A DNA stretch of 64,000 nt from Tyto alba. Lineage: Eukaryota; Chordata; Aves; Strigiformes; Tytonidae. A model generated the notes under the pieces. That model did not search any database and was not told the DNA's origin. It was given only the letters and a program-made list of their open reading frames with translations. The stretch's first letter is position 1. Each line of letters begins with the position of its first letter. Positions 34,118 to 48,300 of this stretch are shown here, piece after piece. Location of the stretch: the NCBI RefSeq assembly GCF_018691265.1, contig NW_024881324.1, positions 7,009,730 through 7,073,729 of the forward strand, written 5' to 3'. The position numbers were made by a program, and so were the translations under genes.

Positions 34118-36226
34118 CACAAAATGTCAGAGGTGGGCAGATTAATCTGATTGTGCTGTTTGTATGCATGGTAAAGCAGAGTGAATAAACAAAGCAGAGG
34201 CATTACCTTAATTACATGAAGATGCAAACCTGATGGTCTGCATCCATGTGCAGCTGGGAAAAGAAAACTGAGAAGCTGAGGAATACAAGTCTTGCTGCAG
34301 GGTCTTTTATATATTACTTTTCTCTGTATTATTTTTTTTTTTTTCCCTAGTGCTTGAATTTTGTTATTTAAAGGCCATGGCCCATAGTGTGTTAGGGTAT
34401 AATTGCAAACAGAAAGACAGCAGATAAATCTATATGAGACTTCTAAATGGAGTGAATGGCATTAATGAACATATGACATGTCCATTTGTCAGAGTTGGGA
34501 AAGAGGAAGATAAATCACAGATTTGTAACTTAAAAATTAATGTGGTCATGCAAAACTTCTGTTATGCGGACTCCAAGCATCTATCTACAGTTGAATTTTT
34601 ATACTATGATTGGCATTACACAGATGGTAAAAGGAGATAATATGATGAAAGAAGTGTCAGGGCATGAAAGCATAGAAAAGTGTGCTAGTAGGTTTTCTGG
34701 TTTTGTGCTTTTCGCAAATGGTACTATTTGTAGGTCATCTGCATGGAGGATTTACTTGACATTGCAGAAAATGTTTTCTGCATTCAATGTAGGAACATTC
34801 TCTGTAACTCTATTCTAGCTGATAGCAGTTCTGGACATAATGCAGCGTTGATAATATAATTGTTTACCTAGTGTGAATCTTGCATGAGAAACTCAAGTGG
34901 AGACAGCTTGAACTGAAAATAGGGTCACTCTAGTTTCTTAGATGAGAGAGGTGTTTTTTAAGAAGTATAAATGTGGGGACTACAAAGCAGCTTTCAGTTT
35001 GCACTCCTTGGTGAAGATTCTGAAAAGGTTATTCATATTAGCCCAGCACTGTGCAAAAAAAGGATCCCTTTTAAATTAGGATTTATAAATAATCTGGAAT
35101 TCAGTCCTTGCACTGACTATGGAATGAAGCTGTTTGCCAAGTTACTTGAGGAGAGAGCCTTTTTTTTTCTTTTCTTATTTTTCCTTCTGGAAAGATGTGT
35201 GCACTGCATTTAGGCTCTGCATGTGGGAACCTAAATACATGATGCAGCAGGGAACACTGTGAATTTGGACTGCATCTGAGCCGTTGCATTCCTCTGTCCT
35301 TGATATTGTCAGAGCAGTCTGTTTTCAAAGAACCTGCTCTCGCCTAGAAGCCTGTGACTCCAGAAGTCCTTTCAGATAGTAAGGAGCAGTTAATCGCTTC
35401 CCATGACTTGAGAGGAACAAGTATGCTACCCTTGGACTATTTAGTTGATGTATTTTCTTAAGAACAATAAAAGTATAGCAGGTTTACATGGTTGTGCTAC
35501 GAGATGGAGAGAAGGGTCTTATGTATTGTGGGATTTGATGGTTGCAGCTGTGGGAGAACTCACCCATCATCTCTCTAATTGCAAACACCTTTTGTGGAGT
35601 GGTTTCAGTGGGATAACTGGAAGAGACCCCAGTGTTGCCCAGAAAGGGAGCTTTCTGAAAGAAAGCACATGTTTACAGGCAGAGGGAACTTTCTGGAATA
35701 ATAAATTGGTTCCAGATTGTTTCAAGGAATGGATAAACTCATGCAAGTCTTTATTTTGAGTCTGTATCAGCATACTACTGTTGAGTTTCTTGGTAGCTCC
35801 AATTATTGTTACTCCTGAGAATCCTTAAGGTGTGTAGCCCAAAGACACTGCACTAAGATAACCTGTGTTATGCCTTTCGGAGAGGTAGAGCAGGGGCTAT
35901 AGAAGTGACTAGTTTGTGGTAGCATGATGTCTGTGGTCAAAAAGGAAAACAGACTCAGACTCCTAGTTACTATCTTAACTGTCATTTTTATCTGAGGAAT
36001 AAAAATCTTCAGTCTTATCCTATTTACTTAATATTCTGTTGGCAAAAATGTTCTTTTGTATCCATGTCGATGTTTTTCTGATGTTGAATCAGACTCTGTG
36101 ACATTATATGTGTCAGTAGATCCCTCCTTCAGGCCTGAGCTGCCCTGAAACGTTTTCCATATTGGAACACAAACATGATGTAGTTGTTGCTATGGTCTGA
36201 GGCTGCATCATCAGCACCTGAAGTGT
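34118..36226. other. Non-coding stretch, no gene seen
   Basis: AT-rich unique sequence with a T tract near 34330. No exon or repeat family was recognised. Confidence 0.5.
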
Positions 36227-36274
36227 CTTATGTTAATGGTCACAAGGCCACAAGAGTGGCCTCATTAACATAAG
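36227..36274. other. 48-nt imperfect hairpin with 19 stem pairs
   Basis: CTTATGTTAATG (36227-36238) pairs fully with CATTAACATAAG (36263-36274). Inside it AGGCCAC (36245-36251) pairs with GTGGCCT (36256-36262) around an AAGA loop. A 6-nt one-sided bulge, GTCACA, separates the stems. Pairing adds only one base pair beyond these ends. The shape is shorter than a usual pre-miRNA. Confidence 0.7.
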
Positions 36275-36524
36275 AACAATAGAGTATGTCGTTAAGTTGT
36301 CTTTAAGTTACAATATCAAAAGCTTTGATTGTTGCGTGCCATATCGCTATTACATGTATTAACTCAGCAGTAGGGGTGTAAGTGCTGATAGCATCTGAAT
36401 AAATAACACTTAGCTTTCTGCTCATAATGTTTGGAAGAATGTTCTTTTTAGCCCTGGGGATCCTTTGTTTCTCACTCTCTGGGTCTGCATCTACTGGTTT
36501 TGGGGAAGAGGAGGAGGGAAGCAA

Positions 36525-37085
36525 AGGTAATTATCTCCGCTAATAGTCTATCTGCTTGTGCTTGATTGAAATGCAGCCTGGCTCTCCTGTATCACTGATT
36601 TATTCCCAAAGAGAAGTTCCAGTTGTCTACAAAGCCAACACCTTTGGACAGGCACCATCTGGCCAACTGCTTATTAACTCCCATGGTCCTGCCTGATTGT
36701 ACCAGTAAAGAGACCAGTCTCAAAGAAAGCAAACTAGAGGGATGCTGCCGGGGCCCCAAGATCTCTCTTCCCTAAAGAAAAATGAATTCCATGCAGCCTC
36801 CCTAGTGGGTGCCATGTAAAAATAATTAAAATGGTGCTGCAGAAAAATAGCTAATTAAAAAGACTAAACACGGAGTCCTCTGATTCTTTAGGCTGGCCAG
36901 GCTTTTCCTGTGGGGCAGCCAGAAGTCAAATGTGTCTTTACGCTGTCATTTCAGTTGCCCTGTTTTGAAGCTTTGTGAACGCTCCTTTGAATCCAAGTAC
37001 AAGTTGGGGCAGCCATGGTTCTCGATGCACCCGTGGGATTTGCTGCCTGGCCACCTCCTTGGTGGCTTTATTTTCCTACAGCAGA
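36525..37085. promoter_or_regulatory. Candidate conserved non-coding enhancer block
   Basis: A stretch of complex, non-repetitive sequence with several homeodomain-type TAATTA or AATTA cores (near 36531, 36824 and 36851), a TTATTAACTC site and an ACAAAG-type site. No long frame is present. The texture, balanced composition with clustered transcription-factor cores, resembles developmental enhancers, but conservation cannot be seen in one genome. Confidence 0.3.
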
Positions 37086-40000
37086 AGAGGTGGAATCCAT
37101 TGAACAGAGTTTTTTTTAACAGATTAATTTTTTACTGAAAAGATCCTATGAGGGCAGACTAGGTTATCCAAGGCGTGCAGGTTTAAAATCTGTTGTCCTA
37201 TTGATGCCATGTTTTGAATGGAAGCATAAAAACAAGCAAACAAAAACCTTTAAGAAAGATTAGACACTATAAGGTTTTTGTTTTTTTTTTTTTTTTTCCT
37301 GGCTGGAGGTATGCTCATTGGTGGTGTATTTCGTCATAGAGCTATACACAGGGAGCTTTAATGTCTCTTGGAATTTCCTTCATATGAAATAAAAGTAGAA
37401 TCGGCTCTGTCACTGTATGCTACACCTGTCACCATAGGGATATTACTGCATTTTTAAATTTAAGGAGTATGACTGGCTTTAGGAAGGCAGTAAAGGATAC
37501 TTGTAAACTCACAAATGACAGTATAGTGTCTTTGAAAATTTTCTTTCCACAGAATCTTCTGAAAATTTGTACTCTAACAAAATAGAAGAAATTACCGACT
37601 GGTTTTAGAGAGATCTTTTATAATTAATATGAAAAGTAGCATAAATAACTGTTACATGACCACTGGCTTTTATTGAAAAAAGAATGTATTTTATTCATTA
37701 TGTGTAGCTAGGTAGTTTCATTGCTAGGCACTGTTGTACAAAAATGTTTTATTTGTTTGAAATTCTCTGACAAAAAGTTAAAATGAATCCTCAGATATTT
37801 AAAAAAAAATATAGGTCTGATATAAAAACATATGTTCTTTGATTTCTACTCTAATGACCAAGTATTTAGAAGATTGGGGGGGGAAAAATAAAATTAACCA
37901 GAAATATTGTCTGTCAGCTTGTTATAGTTATGCCATAACACAGTGTATGGCCACAGTTAAATCTCCCTATTGTTCTGTTTTAGGACTGTGCAGGACTTGT
38001 TCTCACCTGCTTGCACTTCAAAATTTGTTCTGAACAAGGACAAAAAAAATGTAAGACTCAGGTACCATCTTTTCTTTCCACTCTTATTTCCTCTTCTTTT
38101 TTCCAGAGGGACTTCTATTTTTTTTTTTTTTTTTTTTTTTTTCCAAGCAAAATACACAGCAGAATTTCTGGCACTGTTTCTCCTGCTGGGAAATGAATGG
38201 TACAACTCGTAATCACTAACATTGTGCACAGATGCTCAGAGAGATGATAGAAATGGAAAACTGACCATAAAGCAGCTGCATTTTGGTGTGATTCCCCTAA
38301 TGCAGGGTACTCAGAAGTATTCTATTCTCAGTAATTAAACCAAGGAATATTATAAGGAGAAAGTAATAGCTGAAATGACTATCAGTAAATTATCTTCAAA
38401 AAGGTGTGGGTATGTAAAATATTTTGTTCTGCAGGTTTGATTATTCTTTCTCTCTTATCTGTGGAACCACTTTTATCTTTTGAAAAAAAAAAAAAAGTTA
38501 CCAAATAAAAGTTGATAGAATTGTCTTCCTCTTTAGCCCCTGTGCCCTTTACAACTTCATTTTTACCATGTTTTACAATTGTGCTTGAGCACAAATGTTG
38601 GACAGAAATCAGCAGTTGAGGTAAATTTCCATTTGAAGTCACTAGGAGTTTAGTCTGTGTGAGATCATATGTGATCAAACAACATACTGGAATGATCTGT
38701 TGATGTTTGGTGTTAAGCAGTTCTAATACATAGTGCATACTAGGAACTTTCTTAACAAATCTGCACAGATGAGCAAACCACAATTAGTCAGCACAGCCAG
38801 AAGATCTAGTACTGAGCTAATTTTCCCATTCGAGTAAACAGAAAGTATGCTTACCCCACTTTGTTTTTTCTTTCAGGGATGTATGCCAATATATTGTCAC
38901 ATCATCCCCGGAGTATTGCTGGAGCATGATTATATGTCATGGGGAGTAAGGAGGATTGAACAGGTGAGCTGTGGAGAATGTGATGAAAAGGTTTTATTTA
39001 AAGGATGATTTCATGAGGGGAAAACAAGAATATCAACTTGGGTAAGAACATTATATGCTTGCTTATTTTAACATTTGAGGCAATAATTAGGACCTGGAAA
39101 TCTTACTCTAAAAATGCAAGGCTTATTTAAAAAGTGTGTATGTGCATCCCTATACACAAACTTTATTTAAATATATAGACTCAAACATATCCTGCTGTCT
39201 CTGTCAGCAAGGTTAACAGTGTTCACCTGTGCAGTATTGTTTTGGAGGAATAGCTAATAAGCACTAGAAAAAGACAACTGCTTGCTTGTTTGCTTTTAAA
39301 ACCATGCCATATTTTGTCCACAAAACTTTTCAGATACACTCTTGTTTTCATCTTCAAACATGGAATACCATCTCAGGAAGATAGTATTTCAAGCAAGAGT
39401 AAGTGCAGGATTTTTACTTCTTACCTTTGAAAATACATTTCAAAGCAGCTTTGACAGAGTAGTTGATATATATATTAGTGCATGTCTAGATAATCTACTG
39501 TTTACTACCACAGAAACGTTAGAGTGAGCGACTGTAACTAGAACCAGGCCTGGCAAGGCCTATTAGATGTAATTCTGTGGAATGTTTCTTTCTTTGCTGT
39601 GGTAGGTTGAGGGTGGTTGACTCCCTTATTCTTTAAATGCTTGCCTGATACTTTCCAATATTAAGGGCTAATCTTGAAAAATCAGAGTATTCAGACATAC
39701 AGGTGAGATTTCAAGGTCCTCGCTCTGTGTTCATTCCTCCATTCATATTAGAGATCAGAATATCTAATGATAGATAAGCTTGAAAATCTGGCTAGGTCAG
39801 AGTCTCTTTCTAACATGTAAAGCTTGACACTTCTTAGTTAATTCATTTAATTGCTGTATTGCTAATAGACTTTGGGACCTCAGTGGCTACCTGTGTCCAT
39901 TCCTCAATTTCATGTTTTCTCAGATGCTTGAACCCACACAACCTCCTGTTCGTCTCCCACCTGACCAGTGAATCATGAGCATTGTGTGGCCAGCTCTTGA

Positions 40001-43000
40001 AGCTCAGTCCCCTATGTTCCCAGGTGTGTACTGAGTCTGTATTAGTTCTGTTCAAGGGTTTAAACAGCAAGGTAATACCCAAGCATTTGAGACCTAAACC
40101 ACAACTTTCATCTAGTTTCTTAGACAAAGAAACCATTCGAACTCTGATCAAGCCAAACAAACACTCTTAACTCTGGCCAGTTTTTATAATCTCAGTTTTG
40201 GTGTCAGGGCCAGGTTTCCAGTGGCTGATCCAAAAAGATAAATGAAACACATATGAGATGTCTTTGACAAACAGGTGTTGCAGCTGCTTTTATAGTGTGA
40301 AGCTGAAGAAAACAAAATGCCACAGACAGTTGTATATGAACAAATTGTTCTGATGTGAAGCTGTTTCCAGTCTTCGAATCGTCTGCTTTGCAAGACATCA
40401 CAAAGCATTGTAGAATGGCTTTGAATGACAATTATTTAGAGAAGTTACTGCCCTCTTAATGTAATTTTCCAGTGTCAGTATATAATTAGGCAGGATGAAT
40501 AAAGAAGAGTCCCCATTGTGAAATGGTGAGAAGCTGCTGTGCCCCTCCCAATCCAATGCTGCTGAATAAATCAAATATAACTTCCAGTTGTGCAACTTCT
40601 GGCTTTCTGAGCTTTGAAGCCTGTACTGAGTGTACTGCACAACTGGTCCAGCTGACTTCTGCCTTTGATCTTCAGGGATCCTTTGGAAACACTATCTACA
40701 TGTATATAAAAAAAAAAAAAAAAAGAAAAGGTTTTTTTTTGCTTTCTTTTTCCATATATATTTTTTTTTTTAAATCTGAACACTGTGTTCATGAAACATG
40801 TTCATAGAGCTGAAAGGTAAAGTTTTCAGCAGTAGCAGCAACACAGGCTGATGAAAGTTCCATTTTTCACCACTGATGTGTCTCAAACCCAATGTCCCCT
40901 TCCTTGGGGGTTGTCAGTCTCTGTTGCATCAAGTCCTCTTTAGATGATGGAGATTCTTTGTGTTCAGATTTTTTTTAAGAGGCTGAACTATGAAGCAGCT
41001 ACCAGATGCTATTGTAAAAGACTAATTCTACACTGTGGAATCAGCATGCTTCTGTAGCTGAAAATGAAAGCTTCAGTTTGGCAATGCCTTCCCATTGCTA
41101 TTGAGCTGTGCCAATTTTGAACTGTGACCTGTGGCATAAATCTTTATATTCCATTGCTTTTCTTCTGAGAGGTTAAGTTTACCCAATGCTTATAGATTTA
41201 TCTCAACACCCTTAAGAATGCTCCTGTTTGCTGTCTGTATTTGTGACAGTTTGTGTAACCAGTCCCTCAGCAGATACAGGAATTTGCTAATTACAGATCT
41301 TAGCAGCAGTTTTAGTAATAGGGTTTCAGGATAGGAAGGTGATATTTGGAGATAATCTCTCTTTTGCTAAATGGGTAAGCATGTCAAGTACTTCTTTGTA
41401 GGAGACAAATGTTCCCATGAATTGTTTTATGTGATAGGAAATAAAATTCCTGTTCTTATATGAAATGAGTTCACTGGAAGAAAAGTAATTAGTTCAGGCT
41501 ACAGGTTACCGAATGCGGTGTGGAAAAGGAACCTACCAGAAGAGTGCACCTTAAACAGGAGGTCCTTTTGCAACTGGATGGTTGGAGGATGCCTGAGAGC
41601 ACTGCTCTGGCAGTTGCAGGTTCTCAGTGACTCTGAAGACTAGCCCACAAATAGCAGACGAGAGGCTTGTTTATCAGTCACCAGCGGTCCATTGCATTCA
41701 TGCTCTTCTGCAGAGGGAAAGCCAAATAATTCAATAACCACAGAACTCCGCTGCTTTACAAAGCTCTGTGAACAAGGTTTTGTAACCTCTGTGTTAGACG
41801 TGGCAGTGATGATGGTGGCCTAGGCAACAGCCCTAAACTATCTTACAAAGAAGCAGCAATCCAGCTGTTGGTAGAGCACCACGCGGACTGACAGTATGAG
41901 CTCTCTGGGCTGGTTCTACAGTGCCTGTGCATGGTGTTCTGTTACAACAGGGCTGTTGTCGGCCCCTCAGCTACCTAGTTTTAAGCTTGTTGGATGTAAA
42001 CATCTTGTACTGTGAGGTAGAGCCACCTGGAGATGTGGCAGTTCTGTGACTTCAGCTGTTTAAAAGATTGAGTGCTCATCAGGAAGGTCCTTTTTCTGGT
42101 CAGGGGAGAGTGATCATACTCTCCAGGTACCTGTGCAGGTCCCCCTCCCCCTAACTGAAATATTATTTTTAGGGTGAGATGAATCACTGTCTGGAGATGC
42201 TTCTCTCTCTGTTGAGGCAGCCTAGATGTCTAGTTTAGATTAGACACCTGACTTTTAGACAGCTAAAGATACTGAGATGAATGAAATTCTCTGGACTATT
42301 TCCTCTTTGTGCTTGTAGAGTATACCTGCATGCCACAGGGGATCTTGTTCCTGCAGGATTGTGATAAATAAGAAATGAGGGACTGATCTTTCTTTCTCTT
42401 TTGGATAAAACCCAGTATCAAGGTGGAAAAAAAAAATCCTGTATATATAACCCTTTCTTCTAGAGCAGGCTTCCTTTTAGTTTCCAAATCTTCGCCTTTG
42501 TGCTGGGAGAAGATCATATGCTTGCAGCTGCATAGTTACAGAGATACTGTGAATAGGTTGCATAGTGTCCTCTGTGTAGCATGCCTAACTGAATTAGTCT
42601 TTTGAGGTGAAGTCTCCTCATTTTGTCTAACGCTTAGCATTTTTTCCTAAATGTTTAAAAAAAATGTGAGGTATCAAGATTTTGAAGTCTCTGCACACTT
42701 AGAACTAGCAGGGATATACCTCAGAGATAACTGCCTTATATGAGCAGAGCAACATTGTAATCTGCAAATAGGTACAATCTATGTAAAATCTGATCCTAAA
42801 ATTAAGTTTACTGAGTTTAAGTAACTTGCATCAAAAGGATATATACCCTGGCTGATGGGCAAGAGCTCTTGTGCTCTCCATCAGCCCTGTTTGCTGGGAT
42901 GTTCTTGGAAAGAACAAGCACATGCTACAGTCTCAAATGTAACTGAGTTCTGCTTGATCTTTTGTAAATGGTAGGATTTGCCTTATGATTAATCAGACAT

Positions 43001-45300
43001 GATAAAAGATTAAAATTAAAGGACTGCACTGATTCCTTGGGGGAGGAGCATAATTAGAGCAGAATTTAACTTGGCTCAGTGGTTTGAAAGCAAATTATCC
43101 ATCCAGAATATCAGAGCTTAAAAATAAATCACGCACTGATCAAACATCAACAAATATGAGAAAGCCTGTGAATGCAGTCCACAAGGTTGCTTTTGCCAAG
43201 TGCAGATTCTGAAGCTCCTTTTCCTCTACAGAAACACCAGTCTGCAATCTTCCCTTTGTACGTATAATAGTGTGTAAGCACTCCAGGCCTTGAGTATCTT
43301 TTGGTGTGTTTGCTATTTGTGTATCTTCAGTCAACATCTGTCCTGAGTCAAAGCAATGTGTTGTATTCAGTGTTTTGGAGTAATATGTGACTGATGTCAG
43401 GGAGACCTGTTAAACTGTTTTACACTTTCATAACTGGGGAAGACTTAGAGCCCTAGAATTAATCATGTAATGCACAGGCTTACATATTAAAATAGATGCA
43501 TATATATGCTTATATATTAAATATTTGCATACCTTATTTTTTTGTCTGACTAGCCTCAGATGAAGTAGTTTGAGAAATGACAATGTAAGATTTTGTTTCA
43601 CAGGCCTCTAAGTCATTGAAGGGTCATGGAATGAAGTCTCTGTACTCCAAAATGTACTTACAGCAACAACTGCCTTAGCAAAACTGTTGGAATTTGTTTA
43701 GGGCTTGTTTCTTCATTAAAAATAATAAGCAATCAAAACACAAAAAAAAAAAAAAAAACCACAATCAAACACCAAAGCACCCAAACCAAAAGAAGAGTAC
43801 TTTTTGATGGTATTGCAGCTTGAGAAAGCAGGATCTGGATTAGAAGAGGATGTCCAAGATGCAAAATGACCCAATGGTCTTCTGGCTGTGATACTCTTCA
43901 CTGAAGTTCTGTATTGCCATCATGGGGAGAGGGGTTGTAGAAGTCTGTGGCTGTGCAAGGTGGGAGTTCCACTTCCGTTAGAAACATTGAAATCCTCTGG
44001 GTTAAGTATTTAACCTTACAGAGTCAAGAGGGAAATACCATGTCTGCTCTGTTCTTACTGATTTTTCAGAAACTCAAAGATTGGACTTGCATTTCTCGGA
44101 GAGCCTGGGAGGTGTTGGTATGTGCGAAAGACAAAAAAAGTTGGCTGAAGGGCTGAGTTCTAAGGGGAAGTTGCACAATGGGGAAGAAACTCCATGTTGT
44201 TCTTGCAGATTTCCTCATGCCTCACAGGACCACCCCGCATGTTTCTTAAGATGAGTAATAGTGCAACAGATATCTTCTTCCAGTCAGATTCTTTAGGGGT
44301 TTTTAGAGGTGTCTTGAGTGTCAAATTAATGGTTGTAGGATCTAAAAATAAAGGTGCTGAGTATCTTGAACACAGCCTCTAAATGGCATTGACATAATGA
44401 ACTTTCAAACTGGAGTTACAATCCTGAATATGTTTTGTGAGTAACTACTGGGTATTCCCACTGAACTCCTTAGGATTTATGAACAAGTGGCAAATCCAAT
44501 CAATTAGAGGGTTTGGCTGTTTGGGGGTGTGTGTGTTGTGATTTTTTTTTTTTTTTTAATTCTCCTTTTCCTATAGGCTTCTGGGGTTTGAATAAAACTT
44601 TCTGCTCTGCTCACAACCTAACTAGATAGTTTAGAGGAGTCTACTGATGTTTGAAGTTTGCCTGAGATGATTTATAGCTGAATTTAATATTTAAGACCTT
44701 TGAAATAAGACATTTAGCACACATCATCACAAGCATTCATTCTTAACATTGGCTATGAATTCTTTGGAATTTAGGAACCTGAATCTTCTCATGTAACAAC
44801 AGCTCCTGTGGGATACCTGCTGAAAGGGTGTGTATGTGGGATAGTGAGTGCTAAAAATTTGTTTTCCCTGAATAATTGTTGTACATCACTGCAGGGTAAT
44901 GCGGTGTTGTGCAAAGGTCTGAACTAACTTCAGAAAAGAGTTTGTGCATTGCAACCAATAGAATTGCATTAATACCATGTTGTGCTCAGACTAATTAGCC
45001 CAGCTAAGAACAGGCTGCTTATAATGTCACCATTGTGCCAGTTCCTCGGTGGCACTTCAAGCCACCTGTTGAGAGAGGGACCATGGCTGCCAAGGGATGC
45101 CAAACTGGGAGGCTGCACTAGAGCAGAAATCACAGGAGTTCTGAAACACTATGAGATAATGGGTCTTGAGCTGTGGGAATAGCTCTGCAGCCTTTATCCT
45201 GCTTCCAAACTTGATGTGCCAAAAGCAGCTGGATCCAAGATCTGTTCGATCATCCAGCCTTGGGCTTGGGAGATGAGATCAACAGCACTGCACCTTGTTG
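37086..45300. other. Long non-coding stretch with A/T tracts, no gene seen
   Basis: AT-rich unique DNA. T or A tracts of 16-25 bases occur at 37281-37297, 38118-38142, 40708-40724, 43742-43758 and 44542-44557. None ends a recognisable retrocopy. Open frames here are short and without domains. Confidence 0.5.
38118..38142. repeat. T tract of 25
   Basis: Twenty-five consecutive T residues. No adjoining retrocopy was recognised on the minus strand. Confidence 0.9.
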
Positions 45301-48300
45301 CATATTCCTCAGTGCTCAGCCCATGAGCTGGAAGCCCACTGCATGACTCTCTATGGGCTCAACTGTGAGAATTTTTTTGGTGGCAAAGTGAGCAAGATAA
45401 TGGTGGACACCCTGGCACCATATGCCTGCGAAAACATTGGCTTTAAGGCCAGCAGGAGGCAGTGAAAACCTGTAGAACATCTCTTCATTGTTCTTGGTAT
45501 CTTTTTTTTTTTTTAATTTTTTTTTTTTCTTCTTCAGTGGCAAGATGCCCATAAATCTTGTCCTTTTAATCAGCTTTTCATAATAGTATATTTCAGAATC
45601 TTAGTAAAACTCTGTACAGGAAAAAGTGTGAACTTCAGTATAAAAAACCCCTTGAAATTCCAAAGACATTTAAGTATGTTTTTTGACTGAAGATCCATGG
45701 TTTTGGAATAAAGCAGTCCATGCACCTTCTTTCACCATCAGACTGTGTGTGCAAGTGTGGAAGTCTTATCAATGTTTATGCAGACCCCATACATCACGTA
45801 TTGAGGGAGTCTTTTGATTTAATGAAAAGTTCCTCATGTTCTAAAGAGGGGAAAAAATGGACTTGTGACTTCAGTTAGGATATTGTATGCACTGGGAACA
45901 GTATGAACAATGCTGTAATTGTAGATACTATTTTTTATTTTTCTTCACCATGGAAGGAAGAGGATTGGCTGACAGTAAGTGCGGAGGACTAAAAACTGTC
46001 CTCAAAGTATTCATGGCAGTGTTTAAACCAATGGATAAAAGGAATAAATTCTTTCATAAGAAATGTAAATTATTTGTTAGGGGGTTGATAAATTTCTAAT
46101 AGCTAGTGTATTTGAAGAAGGGTAAGGCTATTCTCACATAAATTGCATAGGTTTTTTTTTAAAGCTGGAAAAGATCATTAGAGTCCTATCACTGCAGTAT
46201 AACAGAAACAATAGTTTTACCCAGGTGTTTCTTCAGTTAACCTGGATCTCTGGAAGAAGCTAAGAGTATGGTTTTGGAGACATAGTCTTGATTTAGTCTT
46301 CTATTAGCAGACAATCCTCTACCTCCTTCCCTAAGTGAGGTGTTATGCTGATTGATTTAGCAGATTAGTACTGTAGTTCCTTGATCTGTTTTATCTGGCA
46401 TAATTTAATGTGACTGCTGAAAAGGGCATTCCCACTCATCTAGCTGCTTATTTCTGCCTCTCCCTTGTGCCAGCTCAGGGTTTTGTTCTTTGTAGGTGAA
46501 ACTGAGGTAGTTTGTTGCCAGATAAATTTCCTAACCTGCAGAAACCAAAAAAATTATTTAGTTTCCAGCTCAGTTCTTTGGGTTGGTTCATCACACAAAT
46601 GATAATACTGATGCAATGGAGATAGTGGGAATGAATGGCCATAATATGGAAGAGGAAGATGGGACCGGCCCCTTTAATCAGCAACACTGATCAATGACAG
46701 ATTAAATGGATTATGGAATTATGGTGTGAAACATAATGAGCAAGTAGCTAACAGCTGACACTAGACAAATTCAGATGTGCAAAAGGTACTCATATGGCCA
46801 ATGAAGATAAAGAATACTTTGCTATCTGACACTCTCAGTTGGAAAATTTTATTTTGAGGTAGAGAATTTTGCCCTTACAGATCATATGGCATGTCTGTTT
46901 TGACAGTCTGCACTGAAATTAGAAATCGGAAGGACTACCAATATTCCTACAGAGAGGGTAGGTGCATAGAACTTTGAAGATACCATACAGAGGGGGGAAA
47001 AATGACAAAAAAAAAGACAGCAGAGTCTTGAATCCCTCACCCATGCTGTGAAAAACTCTTACTCTACAGATGACCAGACTTGAATCAGCAGTTCAGGTTC
47101 GCGTGCCTCCTAACTCAGTCAAGAAACATTTTTCCAGGCTTGCACCTAACTTTCTTGCTTCCTTACCTTGAACCTTATCTATGTGACAAAACAAGACTGT
47201 CCTGTGGGGTTCTTGGCAGGCTGGGCTTCAATGCAGGCTGGGTTGAGACTATGGGAACATGTAATAGGCATTTGCAGAGAGATGTTTCTCTGCAGTGTTT
47301 TCTTTTGTTATAATGGGAAACAAGGTGTGTGAGTGCTGACGATTGGAAGAGGTCAGACACAATCTCCCTTCTTTATTTTAACCATCCATACCTTTGCTGA
47401 AGTAGAATTAGATGAGAATGACTTCCTTCTGAAGAACAGCTGGCAGATAACCAACAAGTTATTGAAGAGCTCTGATGAAGACTGCTTTCATCAAACCCAT
47501 TGTTTTCCATCAGGGTCAAACTCCTATTAATATCAAAGCTATGAGGTTAATCCTCACATAATAATAACATGGTTTATACCTTTTGTAGTGCACCTGTATT
47601 GGGCTTGATGTATAAAAGTAGTGTGACAATGGGCAGACTCTGTTCCAAAGAATTGTTATCCTTCTGTGACTTCAAATGCCATGCAGTCTTTTGGGAACTG
47701 TATTCAGTAGCTTGCTTAAAAATCTAACCATATTTTAAGGCTGAAATTTTGGACTCTGAAGTTGCTATTAAAACATCTGTTGGTTTAAGTGAGGCTATGA
47801 TTTCTCCAAGTCTTATCAAACAGTAAAAGTTGCAACAGGCTCAGGTAATTAGAGCCTTGTTTTAAATTTTTGCTAAGATTTAACTTATGTAAGAGTATAC
47901 CTTTTATCATCAGTAGTTGCTTGGCATCTTTTTATGCAAGTCAGGGAAGATGCTACTAAGCAACTCCAAACTTTTATTGTCTTTCAGAGGATGACAGAGT
48001 GCCCTGATGAAACCTGGGCACAGAGCTCACAGGGCACTTTGCCAGCATAGCATAGCTATTTTTGTAGCTATCTGTGCTTCTCACATGACTCAGTATCATC
48101 AATGGCAACTGCAGACCAGAAAGACGTGCAGATACATGCTTTCTGTGCTGGCTTTTTAGTTTTTGAGGTCCCTGAAGTCAGCTTAAACTTCAAATACATT
48201 TTCATCACTAATGGGCTCATTAGGTCTAACAGGAACATTAATGGCTCTCTTTGAGAAATGTGCTTGTATATTTTTAAGTTTTAGTAAGCATAGCTTTCCA

